From the NCBI GenBank assembly GCA_951799425.1, contig OX637394.1, forward strand, positions 29,300,001 through 29,364,000: 64,000 nucleotides of DNA, in the 5' to 3' direction. How positions within the stretch are numbered: the first letter of the stretch is position 1; every line of letters begins with the position of its first letter. The position numbers were made by a program, and so were the translations under genes. Below the pieces are notes generated by a model. It saw only the letters and a list, made by a program, of their open reading frames with translations. It was not told the origin of the DNA and searched no databases. Shown piece after piece: positions 20,863 to 32,720 of the stretch. This DNA is from Ilex aquifolium (lineage: Eukaryota > Streptophyta > Magnoliopsida > Aquifoliales > Aquifoliaceae).

Positions 20863-22740
20863 TATTTTTGTGCTTGGGGACCCACTTTATTATCTACCCA
20901 CTTTTGAGGTTAAGCACCCAACTTCCATGCTTGATGCGGTTCTCCCTAATCTCCAAACAGGAACCCGATTGTGTGTATATGGCTTACACGAGTTGGTGAG
21001 TGTCAATCTCCCTCGGGTTCAAATGCAAGAAATGGAGAAAATCCTGTGTGGATGAACAAAAACGTGTGTGTGTGTGTGTGCAAAAGTGCTTCCCAAGCGT
21101 AGAGAGACTTGCAATGTCGTGTTTTACATGGAATGGGTATTCCAATGTCGTTTCCTCAGGGAAATGTAGGTCAAATTGTTGTGAAGGGTGATTTGTAAAG
21201 AAATGAAAATGAGAAAATCTTTTGAGTTGTGTTTTGGTGAGTGGTGTTTTGATAAAAATGAAAGAAAGCAAGGTTGGCTAATCCATAGGAGTCTTTCCAA
21301 TGGGAATTTCAAATCAACTCAATTCATTCAACCAATGGTGCCTAGGTGTTTGATTGATTCGTAGGAAGTGAGGGACTAATGTGGAGGTGTTGGACTCAAG
21401 CATACCCCGTGACAAGTCTACGGTATATCAAGAGCTCACAACCCCATCCGCACTCAACCTAGTCAAACCAAACACTTTACACTATGAGGAAGAATGAAGG
21501 GGAGTTGATTTCACATACCCAAGAGAAAATTCCCCTTGGATTAGCCAACTAAAAGTCAATCTACTCATGATCAAAGCAAGAACAAGCATAATGTAATGAG
21601 AAATGGTAGTGAAATAAGCATAAGACTTGTATTGATGCAAGGAAAAGTTTAGACTAAAAGAACAATATCATTCATACCCAACTTACAAGCTTAAAGAGGA
21701 AAATACCCATATGTAGAAATTGAAATGCTAAAACATTTGATTAAACTTGATTACAACTTGAATGGAAGAGTTTAAAGTGAAAGTAAGAAAGATTACAAGT
21801 ATTTCAAAGCTTGCTAGAATGAAAATGGTGGAGGAAATGTAAAAACCCAACTTTCTCCCTCTAAAACTTCATCTTCTTCCTTGGAGCTTCCCTCTCTAAA
21901 CTAGTGTGAAAATTGAATAATTATGTGTAGCTTGGTCAAAATTCGTCCATACCCCTTCCATGGTCTGTGAGAACTGAATTGCAATGAGTGGGAAGATATT
22001 GGACACTTCAACAAGCAAGGACAAACCAAGCATGCACCTCCCATGCTTCACCAACCACCCCTCTTATGGGCAAAACCTACTTATAGAACGTCAAAAATCT
22101 ACCGGTAGAAAACTTCCAGTAGGTTTTTCTATCGGTAGGTTTTAAGGTTCTACCGGTAGGTCTTAAGGGGATGCAAGCTCAGGACCAGTTTTCGTAAATT
22201 TGTCATAACTTTTGATCCTACCGTCCGATTGGTACTACTAACAATTGGTGTGGGTGCCGGTACCTATGTTACCAAATACCGATACCTCCTTGATTTCTTT
22301 CACTTTTAAGCCTCCAAATCCTCATGTAATGTATCCATCTCTTCACCACTCATCCACACTTAGTTGCAGGGTTCCGAAAGCCATCAATTACTCTATGATT
22401 ACCTGCAACATCAAAATTTCCACATTATTCACAAATTCAACTAACTCTAAGTAATTAAATGCAAAGTTGAGTTAAAATGCATGTAATGAGGCCGTTAAAT
22501 ATGAAATATTACGCGCTCATCATTCCACCCAACATATTAGTGATCTACATGGCCTCCCATATAATGCTTTATAAGAAGCCATTCCAATCCTAGTGTGATA
22601 GCTATTATTGTAAGCAAACTCCGCCAATGGCAAGTGATCACTCCAGCTGCCCTTGAAATCCAAAACACCCTCCCTCAACATATGTTCCACAATCTGAACT
22701 ACCCTCTCGGATTGACCATCCATTTGAGAATGATGCTTGC
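20863..22740 (-). pseudogene. Tekay-like integrase fragment, split by a solo LTR
   Basis: 22523-22723 (minus) reads DGQSERVVQIVEHMLREG with the catalytic Glu, then [17 protein letters not shown] and YGRPCRSLICWVE. The frame continues across the solo LTR at 20927 with VG, as in the VEVGE of the intact pol of Tekay-1. Further left it is degenerate and runs into stops by about 20863. Nothing else of this element is present. Confidence 0.75.
20928..22522 (-). repeat. Solo LTR-E, minus strand
   Basis: 1595 bp, minus strand TGATGAGCGCGTAATATT...CATCAAGCA. Flanked by a perfect TSD, TTCCA at 20923-20927 and 22523-22527, inside the integrase fragment. Contains ACCGGT palindromes (22095-22165), a (TG)9-like run near 21066 and the region matching 25230-25310 of the other solo copy. 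Confidence 0.9.
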
Positions 22741-22744
22741 CTCT

Positions 22745-23650
22745 TTCAAGGATGCTTCTTCCACAAATGCTTGTCTATTTCTTTCCAATGATTATGCTCC
22801 CATCTCTGAAATATATGTAATGTATTTCCCAAGCGTAGGAAGGGTATGCAATGTAGCAAATAAAAAAAACCGAGGTCGTCTCCTCGTGGACAAATGGAAA
22901 TCCGAATGGTGATGTGTTTGCAAAGAAAAGTTAAAATCCTTTGGTTTTGTGGAAAGTGGTGAGAGTAGTAGCCAATGTAGTAAATTCAAATGGAAAACAA
23001 TCGGCCAATCCTCGAAAATCGTCTCACAGTAATCAAGCTTATTAATTCTTATTTATAACTCATCCAAGCTCATAATCAAATTCACTCGGGCAAAAAATAT
23101 TCAACTAAAATCAGTTTTGAACAATATTTTGCTTTGACGATAGGTAATGAAAGCAATAATGATAAATACTTAGCTAGATATATGAATTCTAAGCATTACT
23201 CGTGCTGGAAGAACCGTTGACAAGAAATCAAAGTGTACACATAAACACTAGTTTTCAAAAATAATTTTTACCTTTTTACCATCTACAAAAAAAGTTCAGA
23301 CGCGATATGAGGGAAGATTCTCATTTGTAATAAAGCATTATGGATTCTCTAATGTGTTCTAACCATGTATAAATTAAATGAAAATGAACAACAAGCTTGA
23401 AAGGAATTACTTTAAATAGAGTTGCTTTGAAATGCTAAGTTCAAATTCAAGAACAAACATACAACACAAGCTTTGAAAATAAATTCTCCGGTTGTCTTCT
23501 CAGAAGCTCGACAAACTCACACAATGTAAAACCAAAGCTAAAACTCAAAACTAAAACTAAAAATAAACAAAAATCTCTCTTTCAATGTATGTAGAGATGT
23601 ATATATAGTAGCATCTTCCTTCTTTCTCCCCATTGGTCAAGGAGTAGAAG
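22745..23650 (-). repeat. Athila-like LTR, 3' part
   Basis: Minus strand holds a TATA-like run (CTACTATATATAC, near 23610), then an AT-rich stretch, and near its end the conserved block CGAGGAGACGACCTCGG (about 22868-22885) followed by TTCCTACGCTTGGGAA. Boundaries are approximate and no PBS remains. Confidence 0.5.
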
Positions 23651-23654
23651 CAAA

Positions 23655-26285
23655 ACAATGAATAGTCCTATCGGTAGGTCATTTTCTACTTTCTACAGGT
23701 AGGTTCCTGTAATTGGAAATAAAGACTCTTAAGGAAGGTGAATCAACTGAATATTTCAAGGCTGTGATTGGTGAATAGAGAGGAGGATTTTCAACAAGAA
23801 ATCTCTTATGAATACCCAAGCCTAGCTGCTTGAGAGGCAGCTCAATTCCATCGTTCAATTCACCATTCTTTTATTTTATCTTTCGTAGGGTTTTATAATT
23901 TATTCTTCTTCTTTAAAGCTCTCCATTGTTTTACATTACAAGCTTTGTTGATTTCAAGTTATTTAATTCTCGCAATGCAAGTACTTTCGATTTCTTATTG
24001 TGAACTATTTACATTCATTGCATTTCAATACAAGGTATTTACTTTTAATCACAATTTCAATTATTTTAATTGCTTTCAATTTGAATTCCGTCATTAGTGA
24101 ATAGTCTACTCTAGTTTGATCAAATGAGGGAGTCTTATCCGTGAATTGAGAATTTTGGCTCAAACTAGGGTTTTTCATTGATTGAGTTATTTGGGTCAAT
24201 TGAATGATTAAAGTCAGAAACACTATCGATATTTATATCTTCTTGGTTACTCTTAGACAACTAAGACTTGGCACGCGTAATTCTTGGAATCATTGCAATC
24301 AAAGTGGGTTTAATTCTATCGAAATCGTATCAATTAATTTGAATACACAGTTTTTATTTACAATTGGGTTTTTAATGAATATCTACCATTTGAGTGTGTT
24401 CGAGTACAATCTCAAATGAGTTATTGAATTTGAGTCAAAATACTTGTTCATGGTAAGATGAACTCTACCGATTAATCGGTTCTTTTCTTTAATTGTTAAT
24501 TCTTAGTTGATACTTTCTTCAAACCAACTCTCAAAATTCAAGTTTTTTATTTTCCTTTCCTTATCACCGTTTGAGGCAACCATTTTCCTTGAGGAGATGA
24601 CCTCGATAATTGATGAGCATAGAATATTGCACATCATGTATCTCTTTGCACCCATTTTATACTTGCTTTTGTAGTGAAAATGGGGGATAATACGTTTATC
24701 TAACATTTAATGGAGTTTCGTGTGGATGTAGGTAAGGAGCAGGTAAAGGAGTGTATTAAGTCCCCCATCAAGTGCTTAAAGGCAATGGAGAAGAAGGGGA
24801 GGCTTAATGGATGGATCGGGACATCAAGAAACCAAGAAATGCCAAAACAGGAGAAAACCTACCAGTAGAAGTTGGTCAAAACCTACCGGTAGGTTTAGTA
24901 CACTGGATGTCTTCTACTGCAGCCTCTGCCAAAACCTACCAGTAGGTTTTGCCAACTGAAAAAAACCTACCGGTAGGTTTTATGATTGTTCTACCTATAG
25001 GTTTTGCCCAGAAACGCGAAAAGCCCGAAATCTCAACTCCACCTACTTTGGGGGGGGCCCACCTCTTGTCACCCCACACATGCCCTGATATCAATGACAC
25101 ATTATAATGCTCTCTTACACCTAAAGCCTATTTTTGGAAGACAAAGCATAGAGGAGGAGGAGAGAGAAGAGGAGTGGTTGGGGGAAGCATGGAAGAGGAA
25201 TGTTGGGCCTGTGGTTGCTTGTAGCAGTACCTATACCCCTTCCAATCATAGGAAGTCAGTTCTCACAGACCATGGAAGGGGTATGGACGAATTTTGACCA
25301 AGATTGACACCATAATTCAGTTTTTTTACACACAAATTTAGAGAGAGAAGCTCAAGGAAGTAGATGAAGTTTTAGAGAGAGAAAGTTAGGTTTTTGCATT
25401 TCCTCCACCATTTTAGTTGTAGTAACTTTAAATCACTTGTAATCTTTACTTCTTGCACTTTAATCTCATTTATTTCTAGTCTAATCAAGTCTAGCTACAT
25501 GTTCTTGTATTTCCATGTTTACATTTGGGTTTTTTCTTTCCAAGCTTTCCATTTGGGTATGAAATGAAATTTTCTTTTGTAGTTTAACTTCTTCTTGCAT
25601 CAATACAAGTTCTAAGCTTTATTTCATCACCATGTCTCTTTCTATTGTGCATGTTCTTGTTTTGATTATGGGTAGCTAAGCTTTTAGTTGGCAAATCCAA
25701 GGGGAATTTCCTCTTGGGTATGCTAAATCAACTCTCCTCCATTCTTCATCGTAGTGTAAAGTGTTTGGTTTGGCTAGGTTGAGTGCTGACATGGTTGTGA
25801 GCTCTTGATACACTGTAGACTTGTCACGGGGTATGCATGAGCCTACACCTCTACATTAGTCCCTCACTTCCTAAGAATCAATCAAACATCGAGACACCGA
25901 ATTGAGTTGATTTGGCATTCCCATTGGAATGTCCTCTTTGGATTAGCCAACCTTGTTCTCTTGCATTTTATCTAAACTCCACTCACCAAAACACAAAACC
26001 CACAATATTTTACACTTTACATTTCCTCACAAATCACCCTTCAAGTAAAACACAACATTGCAAGTCTCTCTTTGCTTAGGGAGCGCTTTTGCACACACAC
26101 ATACACATTTTCCCCATTTCTGGCATCGAACCCAAGGGAGTGTGACACCTACTCATATAAGCCATATATACATACAACCGGGATCATGTTTGGAGATTAG
26201 GGTGAACGATATCAAGCAGTAATCGACTGAGTTACAAATAAGATACCTTTCCTGTGCTTTGGAATTCCATGTTAATTTGATACCA
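23655..26285 (+). repeat. Athila-like LTR interrupted by a solo LTR
   Basis: The segment 23655-24610 corresponds to 27120-28070 of the Ath-3 5' LTR: ATCGGTAGGTCATTTT, GGCTGTGATTGGTG, CACGCGTAATTCTTGGAATC and the U5 block GAGGAGATGACCTCGATAAT. After the inserted LTR-E the end resumes at 26224 (CGACTGAGTTACAAA...CTTTGGAATTCC). Its 5' quarter is missing at the left. Confidence 0.65.
24611..26218 (+). repeat. Solo LTR-E, plus strand
   Basis: 1608 bp, TGATGAGCATAGAATATTGC...GATATCAAGCA. TSD ATAAT (24606-24610) against GTAAT (26219-26223), one mismatch. ACCGGT/ACCAGT palindromes cluster at 24862-25000. This is the most complete LTR-E copy in the window. Confidence 0.85.
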
Positions 26286-26289
26286 CTCT

Positions 26290-26684
26290 AAGAAGCAATC
26301 ACTAGTCTTCCATTTCATTCTCCTTAGCCATTTAGACCAACAGTGGACATCCCTCTTAAAATGGCTACCTGAAAACACAAACTACGGGGGGTGAGCTCAA
26401 CAACACCACTAAAAAATGATTTGACTTCAAGATTATTTCCAAAAACAATAATATACACCAAACATAGCACCAATTACGAAGATAAACACCTAAAACTAGA
26501 ACTAAACCAACTTTTTCGAATACAATATCATAAAATAATTGGAGCAATCAACGAATTGTTGCTTCCTACAATGGTCACCTATATAACCCCATCACACATA
26601 TAGCACATTACACAATTCCACACATTTCACCACTGTAACTCGTTAACACGAGTTGCACATAAAATAAACCACATAGTCTCTATG
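26290..26684 (-). repeat. Probable Tekay-like LTR fragment
   Basis: The only recognisable landmark is the minus-strand block GAGCTCACCCCCCGTAG...TTTTCAGGT (26367-26398), present in the other Tekay-like LTRs. No ends or TSD seen. Confidence 0.4.
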
Positions 26685-26689
26685 ATCTT

Positions 26690-28133
26690 TGACGAGAGCA
26701 TAATATTGCATATTATGGATCTTATATCATTCATCTTAGTTATGTTAGTTACATAATTCCTTTGTTTTAGTTTAGTTTTGTATTTTATGGAGGAAATTTG
26801 TGTTTGCAAGTGAACACATGTAAAGGTGAGGCTCTGAACATCATTTCATGTTATGGAGGACTTGGAGAATGAGTTAGGAGGTTTAGGAGTCAAACCAAGG
26901 GCACTGCGCATAATTGAAGGAAAAGACATGTACTACCAGTAGGTCTTTTACCGGTTCAACTGGGGGTAGAAATTGGTTCTACCAGTAAAAGTTCAATCCT
27001 ACTGGTAGAAGTTAAACTGAGAGTTGTTCTACTGGTAGGTGACACTGTTCTACTGGTTGGTTTGAAACAGAAAGGTGTTCTACCAGTAGAAGAGAAGGTC
27101 AACCAGTTCATGCAAAATAGTGAACAGTTCTACCGGTAAGTCATTTTTTGCTTCCTACCGAGGTTATTGTTATTATGCTGTGAGGAAAGATTTGGAAAGG
27201 CAATTTTCTCAATATTTTAAAGGTTGTGATTGGTGGATCAAAAGGAGAAAAATCAGCACAAGACCACCGATAAATACCCAAGTCTGGCAAGCAGAGAGGG
27301 ATTGCTAAATTCATTGTTAGAAGACTATCTTTTATCGTTCTCTCTTCTTTCTTCTCTCCTAGGTTTAGAATTAGGGTTTTTTCTTTCAAGAGTTCTTCTC
27401 CATTGTTCAAGTGACAAGTTTTGTTAATTTCAAGTTTTTCTTTCAAGAGTTCTTCCTATGAACGATTTACATTCTTGCAATTTCAATTCAAGTTTTCCTT
27501 GCTTTCAATGACAATCATTCTTTCTTCAATTGCTTTCATTTTCAATTTAGTGAGTAAGTAGTTTAATTCCGGTATAATCGGATGAGGGAGTCTCATCCGT
27601 GAATTGGAGATTTTGACTCAATTAGGGTTTTTCCAATGATTAAGTATTTTGGGTTATTTGAATGATTAAAGTTGAAAACACTTTCGATATGTATATCTTC
27701 TTGCTTACCCGTAGACAATTAAGTCGGGCACGAGTAATTCTTGGAATCGTTGCAATCGAAGTAGGTTTAATTCTTTCAAAATCAAATCAATTGACTTGAA
27801 TAAATATTTGTTATTTTCATTTGGGTGTTTAACGAATATTTTCCATATGAGTGTGTTTGAGTACAATCTCAAATGAGTTATAGAAATTGAGTCAGCATAC
27901 CTGTTCATGGTGAGATGAACTTTACCAATTAACCGGTCTTTCTTTAAATTGTTATTCCTTAGTCAATAATTTCTCAACCCAATATTCAAAATTCAGAGTT
28001 TTTTTATATTGTTTACCTTTCATCACTTGAGCCACTTGTTTTTCTTGAGGAGACGATCTCGATAATCGACCAAGTTACAAACACATTACCCTTTCCTACG
28101 CTTGAGAATTCCTTGTTAATTTACCCCACTCAA
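26690..28133 (+). repeat. 5' LTR of Ath-3
   Basis: About 1444 bp, TGACGAGAGCATAATATTGC (ancestral TGATGAG)...TTACCCCACTCA. Palindrome cluster at 26935-27145; TATA-like GATAAATACCC near 27268; U5 block GAGGAGACGATCTCGATAATCG at 28046-28067. Confidence 0.75.
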
Positions 28134-28150
28134 GAGAGCAAGTATTTTTG

Positions 28151-28168
28151 GCGCCATTGTTGGGGAAG
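28151..28168 (+). promoter_or_regulatory. Primer-binding site, tRNA-Asp type
   Basis: TGGCGCCATTGTTGGGGA, three changes from the exact tRNA-Asp complement at 1690-1707. All three are G-to-A or C-to-T changes. Confidence 0.8.
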
Positions 28169-28307
28169 GCATTATTGATTAAAGAGTTGATTCGGACGAT
28201 CATCAGGTAAGTCTTGTGATTCACATCATGAGCTCAGGTGCATTCTCCACTGTATTTTACTTTTAATTTATTGCTCCTCTGTTATTATTTATAGTTTTAG
28301 TTTTTGT

Positions 28308-29950
28308 ATGTGGGCACGAGACACTATTGACAATAGACTTATAAGACTCGACCCAACACACACTATTGACATGGAAGGTTTAAATAATAAGAATCCGCTG
28401 AATGTGGGGAACCAGGGGAATTATTTTCCACTAGTTCCTCTTGTTCAGAATTCTGGGAATGTTGGAGATAATCTCCCACCAGTTCCTCCTATGAGGACAA
28501 TGAGAGAATGCCTCCAACCCACTCGTTCCTCTGTACCCTTATGTATACTTTTGTCGGTGCAGGCACGTGCTTTTATTGTAAAACTTGGAATGATCTAGCT
28601 ACTCCCTCAATTTCATGTTGTGGATAAGAAAAACCCCTACTTCCATATCAAGGAATTCGAGGGAGTGGTTGACACATTCCTTGAACAAAATGTGCGTGAA
28701 GAGGTTGCGCAGATGAAATTGTTCCCATTTTCACTTAAAGATAAGCCAAAGTCTTGGCTACGCTTGTTGAAACTTCGTACAATTGCTACATGACTTGATT
28801 TGCAAAACCAATTTTTAAAGGAAATCTTTTCCATCTCATAGAACTATTGCATTAAAGAAGCAAATTCAATTTTTTTCTAAAAAATCAAATGAACAGTTCT
28901 ATGACTGCTGGGAAAGGTTTAAAGACCTATTGAAATTCGTTCCCCATCATGGCTTTGAACCTTGACAACTAGTGAGTTTCTTCTATGAAGGAATTACCCC
29001 TGCACATCGCCAGTTCATTGACATGATGTGTAACAGAGAACTCTTAAACAAAGAGCTTGAAGAAGCTCTAGATTACATTGACAACTTGGCAGAGAATTCC
29101 CAAGCATGGGATATATCTGATCCTGCCGAGAGATCGAATTCATCTATTGTCGCTCAATCTATAGGCGGGGAAATTTGTTTTAAGAGATGAAGATGAGTTA
29201 TTATCCAAGATCGCTCATTTATCGTGAAAAGTGGAAGGTCTAGAAGGAAAGAGGGTGTATGAGGTAGCTAGTATACCTAGAGTTGAGGAGCCATGCTCAA
29301 TTTGTGAGTCAGTCTATCATTCCATTAAGGAGTGCCCAACTATTCCAGCTTTAAAATAAGTGTTCCATGAACAGGTTAATACTTTTAATCAACATAGGCA
29401 ACAATTATCTCCATACCTACAATCCAGGATGGCTATCCCATCCTAACTATAGTTGGAGAAATTATGCCTCAACTCCACCTTCTACTCCTATGTCTTATGC
29501 CCCTTCTAATCAACAAGTGTCCGGTCTTGTTCAGTCTCAAAATAATTAGTCTTTGTATCCACCATAAGGGTTTGTTCAAAATCCACCTTCACAAGGGTTT
29601 GCTCCCCCAGGACAAACCAGTGTACCTCCATACTAGCCTCCTCACAAAAGGAATATTGAGGATGTTTTGTACCAATTCATTTAGAGCCAGACCACCATTA
29701 ACAACCAAACCAACACGCCTTGAATGACATTAGGTCTCAAATGACCAAGTTGACCAACATTGTGGATAAGATGCAACAAGAGAAGAGAAAATTTCCTACT
29801 CACAACCCCAAGAAAATCCCAAAAGTCAACATGACATTGAGAGTTTTAATGTCATTCCCTATAATGAATAGCAACTCAAGTCAATCACCACTCTCAAGAG
29901 TGGTAAAGAGGTTGACAAAACCATCATGCCTAGGGTCTTTAAGCCTATAG
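28308..29950 (+). pseudogene. gag of Ath-3
   Basis: The first 96 codons are open (MWARDTIDNRLIRLDPTHT...FIVKLGMI), followed in shifted frames by the gag core: HIKEFEGVVDTFLEQNVREE then MKLFPFSLKDKPKSWL (about 28645-28770), later FYDCWERFKDLL and GFEPXQLVSFFYEGITPAHR (28900-29010), EALDYIDNLAENSQAWDIS (29060-29115), and a zinc-knuckle-like CSICESVYHSIKECPTIP (29295-29350). Then a Gln/Pro-rich region and a coiled-coil-like MNDIRSQMTKLTNIVDKMQQ (29720-29780). This is the domain order of Athila-type gag. Several stops and frameshifts inactivate it. Confidence 0.8.
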
Positions 29951-30241
29951 AAAAAGAGACTCAAAGCATCTCTAAGGATGGTGAGTCACTTGAGCTGCCC
30001 AAGGTTGTTGAGTCTGACAAGGTAATATGTCCTATTCCTGTTCACTACCCTCACCATTTGAAAATGCCTACAAATTAAGCTAATAATGCAGAGATACTTG
30101 AATTATTCAAGCAAGAAAAAATTAACATTCCTCTTCTTGATGTCATTCGACAAGTGCCATCATATGCAAATTTCTTAAAAGACTTGTGCACTGTCAAGAG
30201 GAAGTTAAATGTCTAAAAAAAGGCATTTCTGGTAGAGTAGG

Positions 30242-30660
30242 TAGGTATTATCTTGCGAACCAACACTCCACCCAAATATAAAGATCCCAACAGTTCCACA
30301 ATTGCTATTATTATTGGGGACTGCCTGGTTGAACAAGCACTTCTAGAATTGGGTGTGAGTGTGAATCTCCTACCTTTTTCGGTCTATAAGCAGTCAGGCT
30401 CGGGAGAGTTGAAGCCCACTTCAATTATTCTCCAGCTTGCACGCCAGAGTGTGAAGATACTGAGAGGGGTAGTTGAAGACATGTTGGTTTGGGTGGATAC
30501 GTTCTACTTTCCTATCAATTTTATAGTATTGGACACTGCATCTATTGCTAATCCCGCTGCACAGATTCCCATAATATTAGGATGACCATTCCTAGCAACA
30601 TCAAATGCACTAATAAATAGTAGGAATGGTGTGATGAAATGTTCTTTTGGGAATATGACT
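30242..30660 (+). pseudogene. Aspartic protease of Ath-3
   Basis: 110 open codons (30253-30585): PPKYKDPNSSTIAIIIGDC, ALLELGVSVNLLPFSVYK, LQLARQSVKILRGVVEDMLV, FPINFIVLD and IPIILG, then a stop in place of the Arg of the family's GRPFL, followed by PFLATSNALINS. The active-site triad is D-L-G-A-S in related proteins; here it reads E-L-G-V-S, so the catalytic Asp is lost. After 30660 no RT is found; the next 250 bp hold no recognisable domain. Confidence 0.75.
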
Positions 30661-31033
30661 ACTGATTTTTATATTTTTCTTGTAAGCAACCAAGTGGTGA
30701 GGGAGAGCTTTGTTAGGTAGATGTGGTGAATGAGTGTGTAAAGGAAAATTTTGAAAATTTTTTGTCCTGATCCTTTGCAAACTTGTTTGATTAATGCTAT
30801 GCTTGACAAGCAAAACTCTGAGAGAAAGAAAAATAAACAACTGTTCTTTGGTGGAGGAGAATCCCGAGTAAAGTCGGGTATTGGGCAATTAGAGCCCGGA
30901 TGATCCCTTAGTTATTATCTTTTATGCTAATTTGTTCTTTAGCTTATTTCGTAGTTAGTTTAAGTTAGGAGCTTCACTTAGGTTTCTCTTTCCCTTTTTT
31001 TTTTCAATTTCTCACTGCATCATTATTGTTGTA

Positions 31034-31064
31034 TTGAAGACAATGAAAATTTTAAGTTGGGGGA
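31034..31064 (+). promoter_or_regulatory. Polypurine-like block of Ath-3
   Basis: TTGAAGACAATG then AAGTTGGGGGA, equivalent to the blocks at 483-514 and 59487-59522. It does not adjoin an LTR here; about 0.9 kb of non-coding DNA follows on each side of the inserted solo LTR. Confidence 0.55.
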
Positions 31065-31966
31065 TGAGGGTTACACCATTGCTTTGTTCCTAATTTTGTT
31101 TATTTTAGTTGTATGTTTTTTGTAGTTTAGTGAACAATTGTTGTTTCTTAATAGCTATGAAATTGTAGAGTTGCTAATTGATACTCAAAATGATTGCATA
31201 TTGTTACTCAATGGACTTTTATTCTATGCTTGAATACCATGGTTATGTGTGTATTTGGAACTCAGACCTTGTTCACTATGAGCATGTAATTTATGTGAGG
31301 TTTATTGGATGAAATTTGTTTTTTGAAAAAGCTTTACATTTATAGTAGAGATGCATGCATATATCTTGTGAGTCTAGTGCCCATCATTTTGGAGGGTTAT
31401 AATACATTTTCTCAGATGATATCCATTTCAAATCCATTGTCTTTCAATAATCTCATTATTCTAGTTTTGGTTAGGAGTATAGGAGTAATTAGTTGGTGAT
31501 ATCTCAACAAAGAGCAACACTTTTCCATACTTTCTGAAATATGATCTTATGCCTTCTTTGAATTTTTATTGAGCCTTAAGCCTGTTCTTTAAATTCATTG
31601 TCTCTAGGATCCGTGATTGAGCCATGATAAATTTTCTTTTCTTTACCTCAAAGAGTAGCCAAGCCAAGCAATATCTATATATACCTTACCTTGGTTATCC
31701 CTAAATTTGTATTCATTTGATCTGAATTTGGGATTGAGGTGAAATGTACAATCATGAATGAATGGCAAGAAAGATGATAAAAATTAAAGAAGAATAAAAA
31801 AAATTGGAAAATGTAATGAAATTGTGAAAAAAAATGTTGAAAGATGAAAGCCAATGGCTGTCTGAATAAAGAATGAGGGATATAAGCTTTTATGTTGTAT
31901 CAAAAGAAGAGTGCAAGTGTTGAATACAGAATCCGTCTATGAATAACTTCTTTTGAATCCTTGATT
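31065..31966 (+). other. Ath-3 3' non-coding region, left part
   Basis: No coding signal. It continues at 54502 (CATTTCTTAAACCCTCACCC...), since the two sides read as one sequence when the solo LTR and one TSD copy are left out. Confidence 0.6.
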
Positions 31967-32310
31967 TCTTTTGTAAAACCCGGAAAAATTTGAACTTTTA
32001 TGAAAAAAGGCAAAACGGTAATTAGCCATTGTGGTACGGTTTAAAAATCCAAATTTTTCTAGAACTCGGATGATGAAACGGACCTCACCGTTGGATTTGT
32101 CTCGCGAAATCTAGTTTCCTAGTTAATTTTTGTTGAATTCCGAGACAATTAGATTTTTGCATTTTACAATACGACCAGTTGTCACGTGACCAAAATAAAT
32201 ATGATTGGGATTTGATTGCGAAAGTTCAAATGAAATATGTTGAATATAACACGAGATGAGATTTAATTGATTTGGGATAAAATCGGATCAGGAAAGACGG
32301 GACGTGTGGC

Positions 32311-32365
32311 CCAATGAGAGCCAAGTATTAAGGGTATAAATAGTGGAGAAAATCAGATTTCCTCC
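32311..32365 (+). promoter_or_regulatory. Core promoter of the solo Tekay LTR
   Basis: CCAAT at 32311-32315, TATAAATA at 32335-32342, and directly downstream an imperfect palindrome (GGAGAAAATC/GATTTCCTCC around one A, 32345-32365) with one mismatch. Tekay-1 has a perfect form at the same place (53607-53631). A transcription start near 32370 is expected from spacing. Confidence 0.7.
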
Positions 32366-32720
32366 CCATTATTATCAAGACAGATAGAGAGAGAGAAATT
32401 CAAGGGTCCTTCCATCTTCTTCCTGCGATCTAGGGCCAATCGTTCTTCGAATCGCCCCGGGCCAAGAACAAAAGTTATTCTACGCAATGAGAGCTACGTC
32501 TACGTACAAAAAATTGCAAATTTCACCGAAGTCTCAAGATCGAGATTTTTGGAAATCAAGGTTTGAAGCTTGATTTGGGCTTCTTGGAGTTTCTACCACT
32601 CATTTTAAACTTTAAGAGGTAGGGTTCTTCTCCTAGCGAGGTTTATTTTCAAACTAGGGTTTGCGTATGAAGTGGGTAACATGATTAGAGGTGATATGTC
32701 TTGTCTTGACATATTCTTAG

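Noticed and set aside
21066..21082. (TG)n microsatellite
   Set aside because: Short simple repeat within a solo LTR; not informative.
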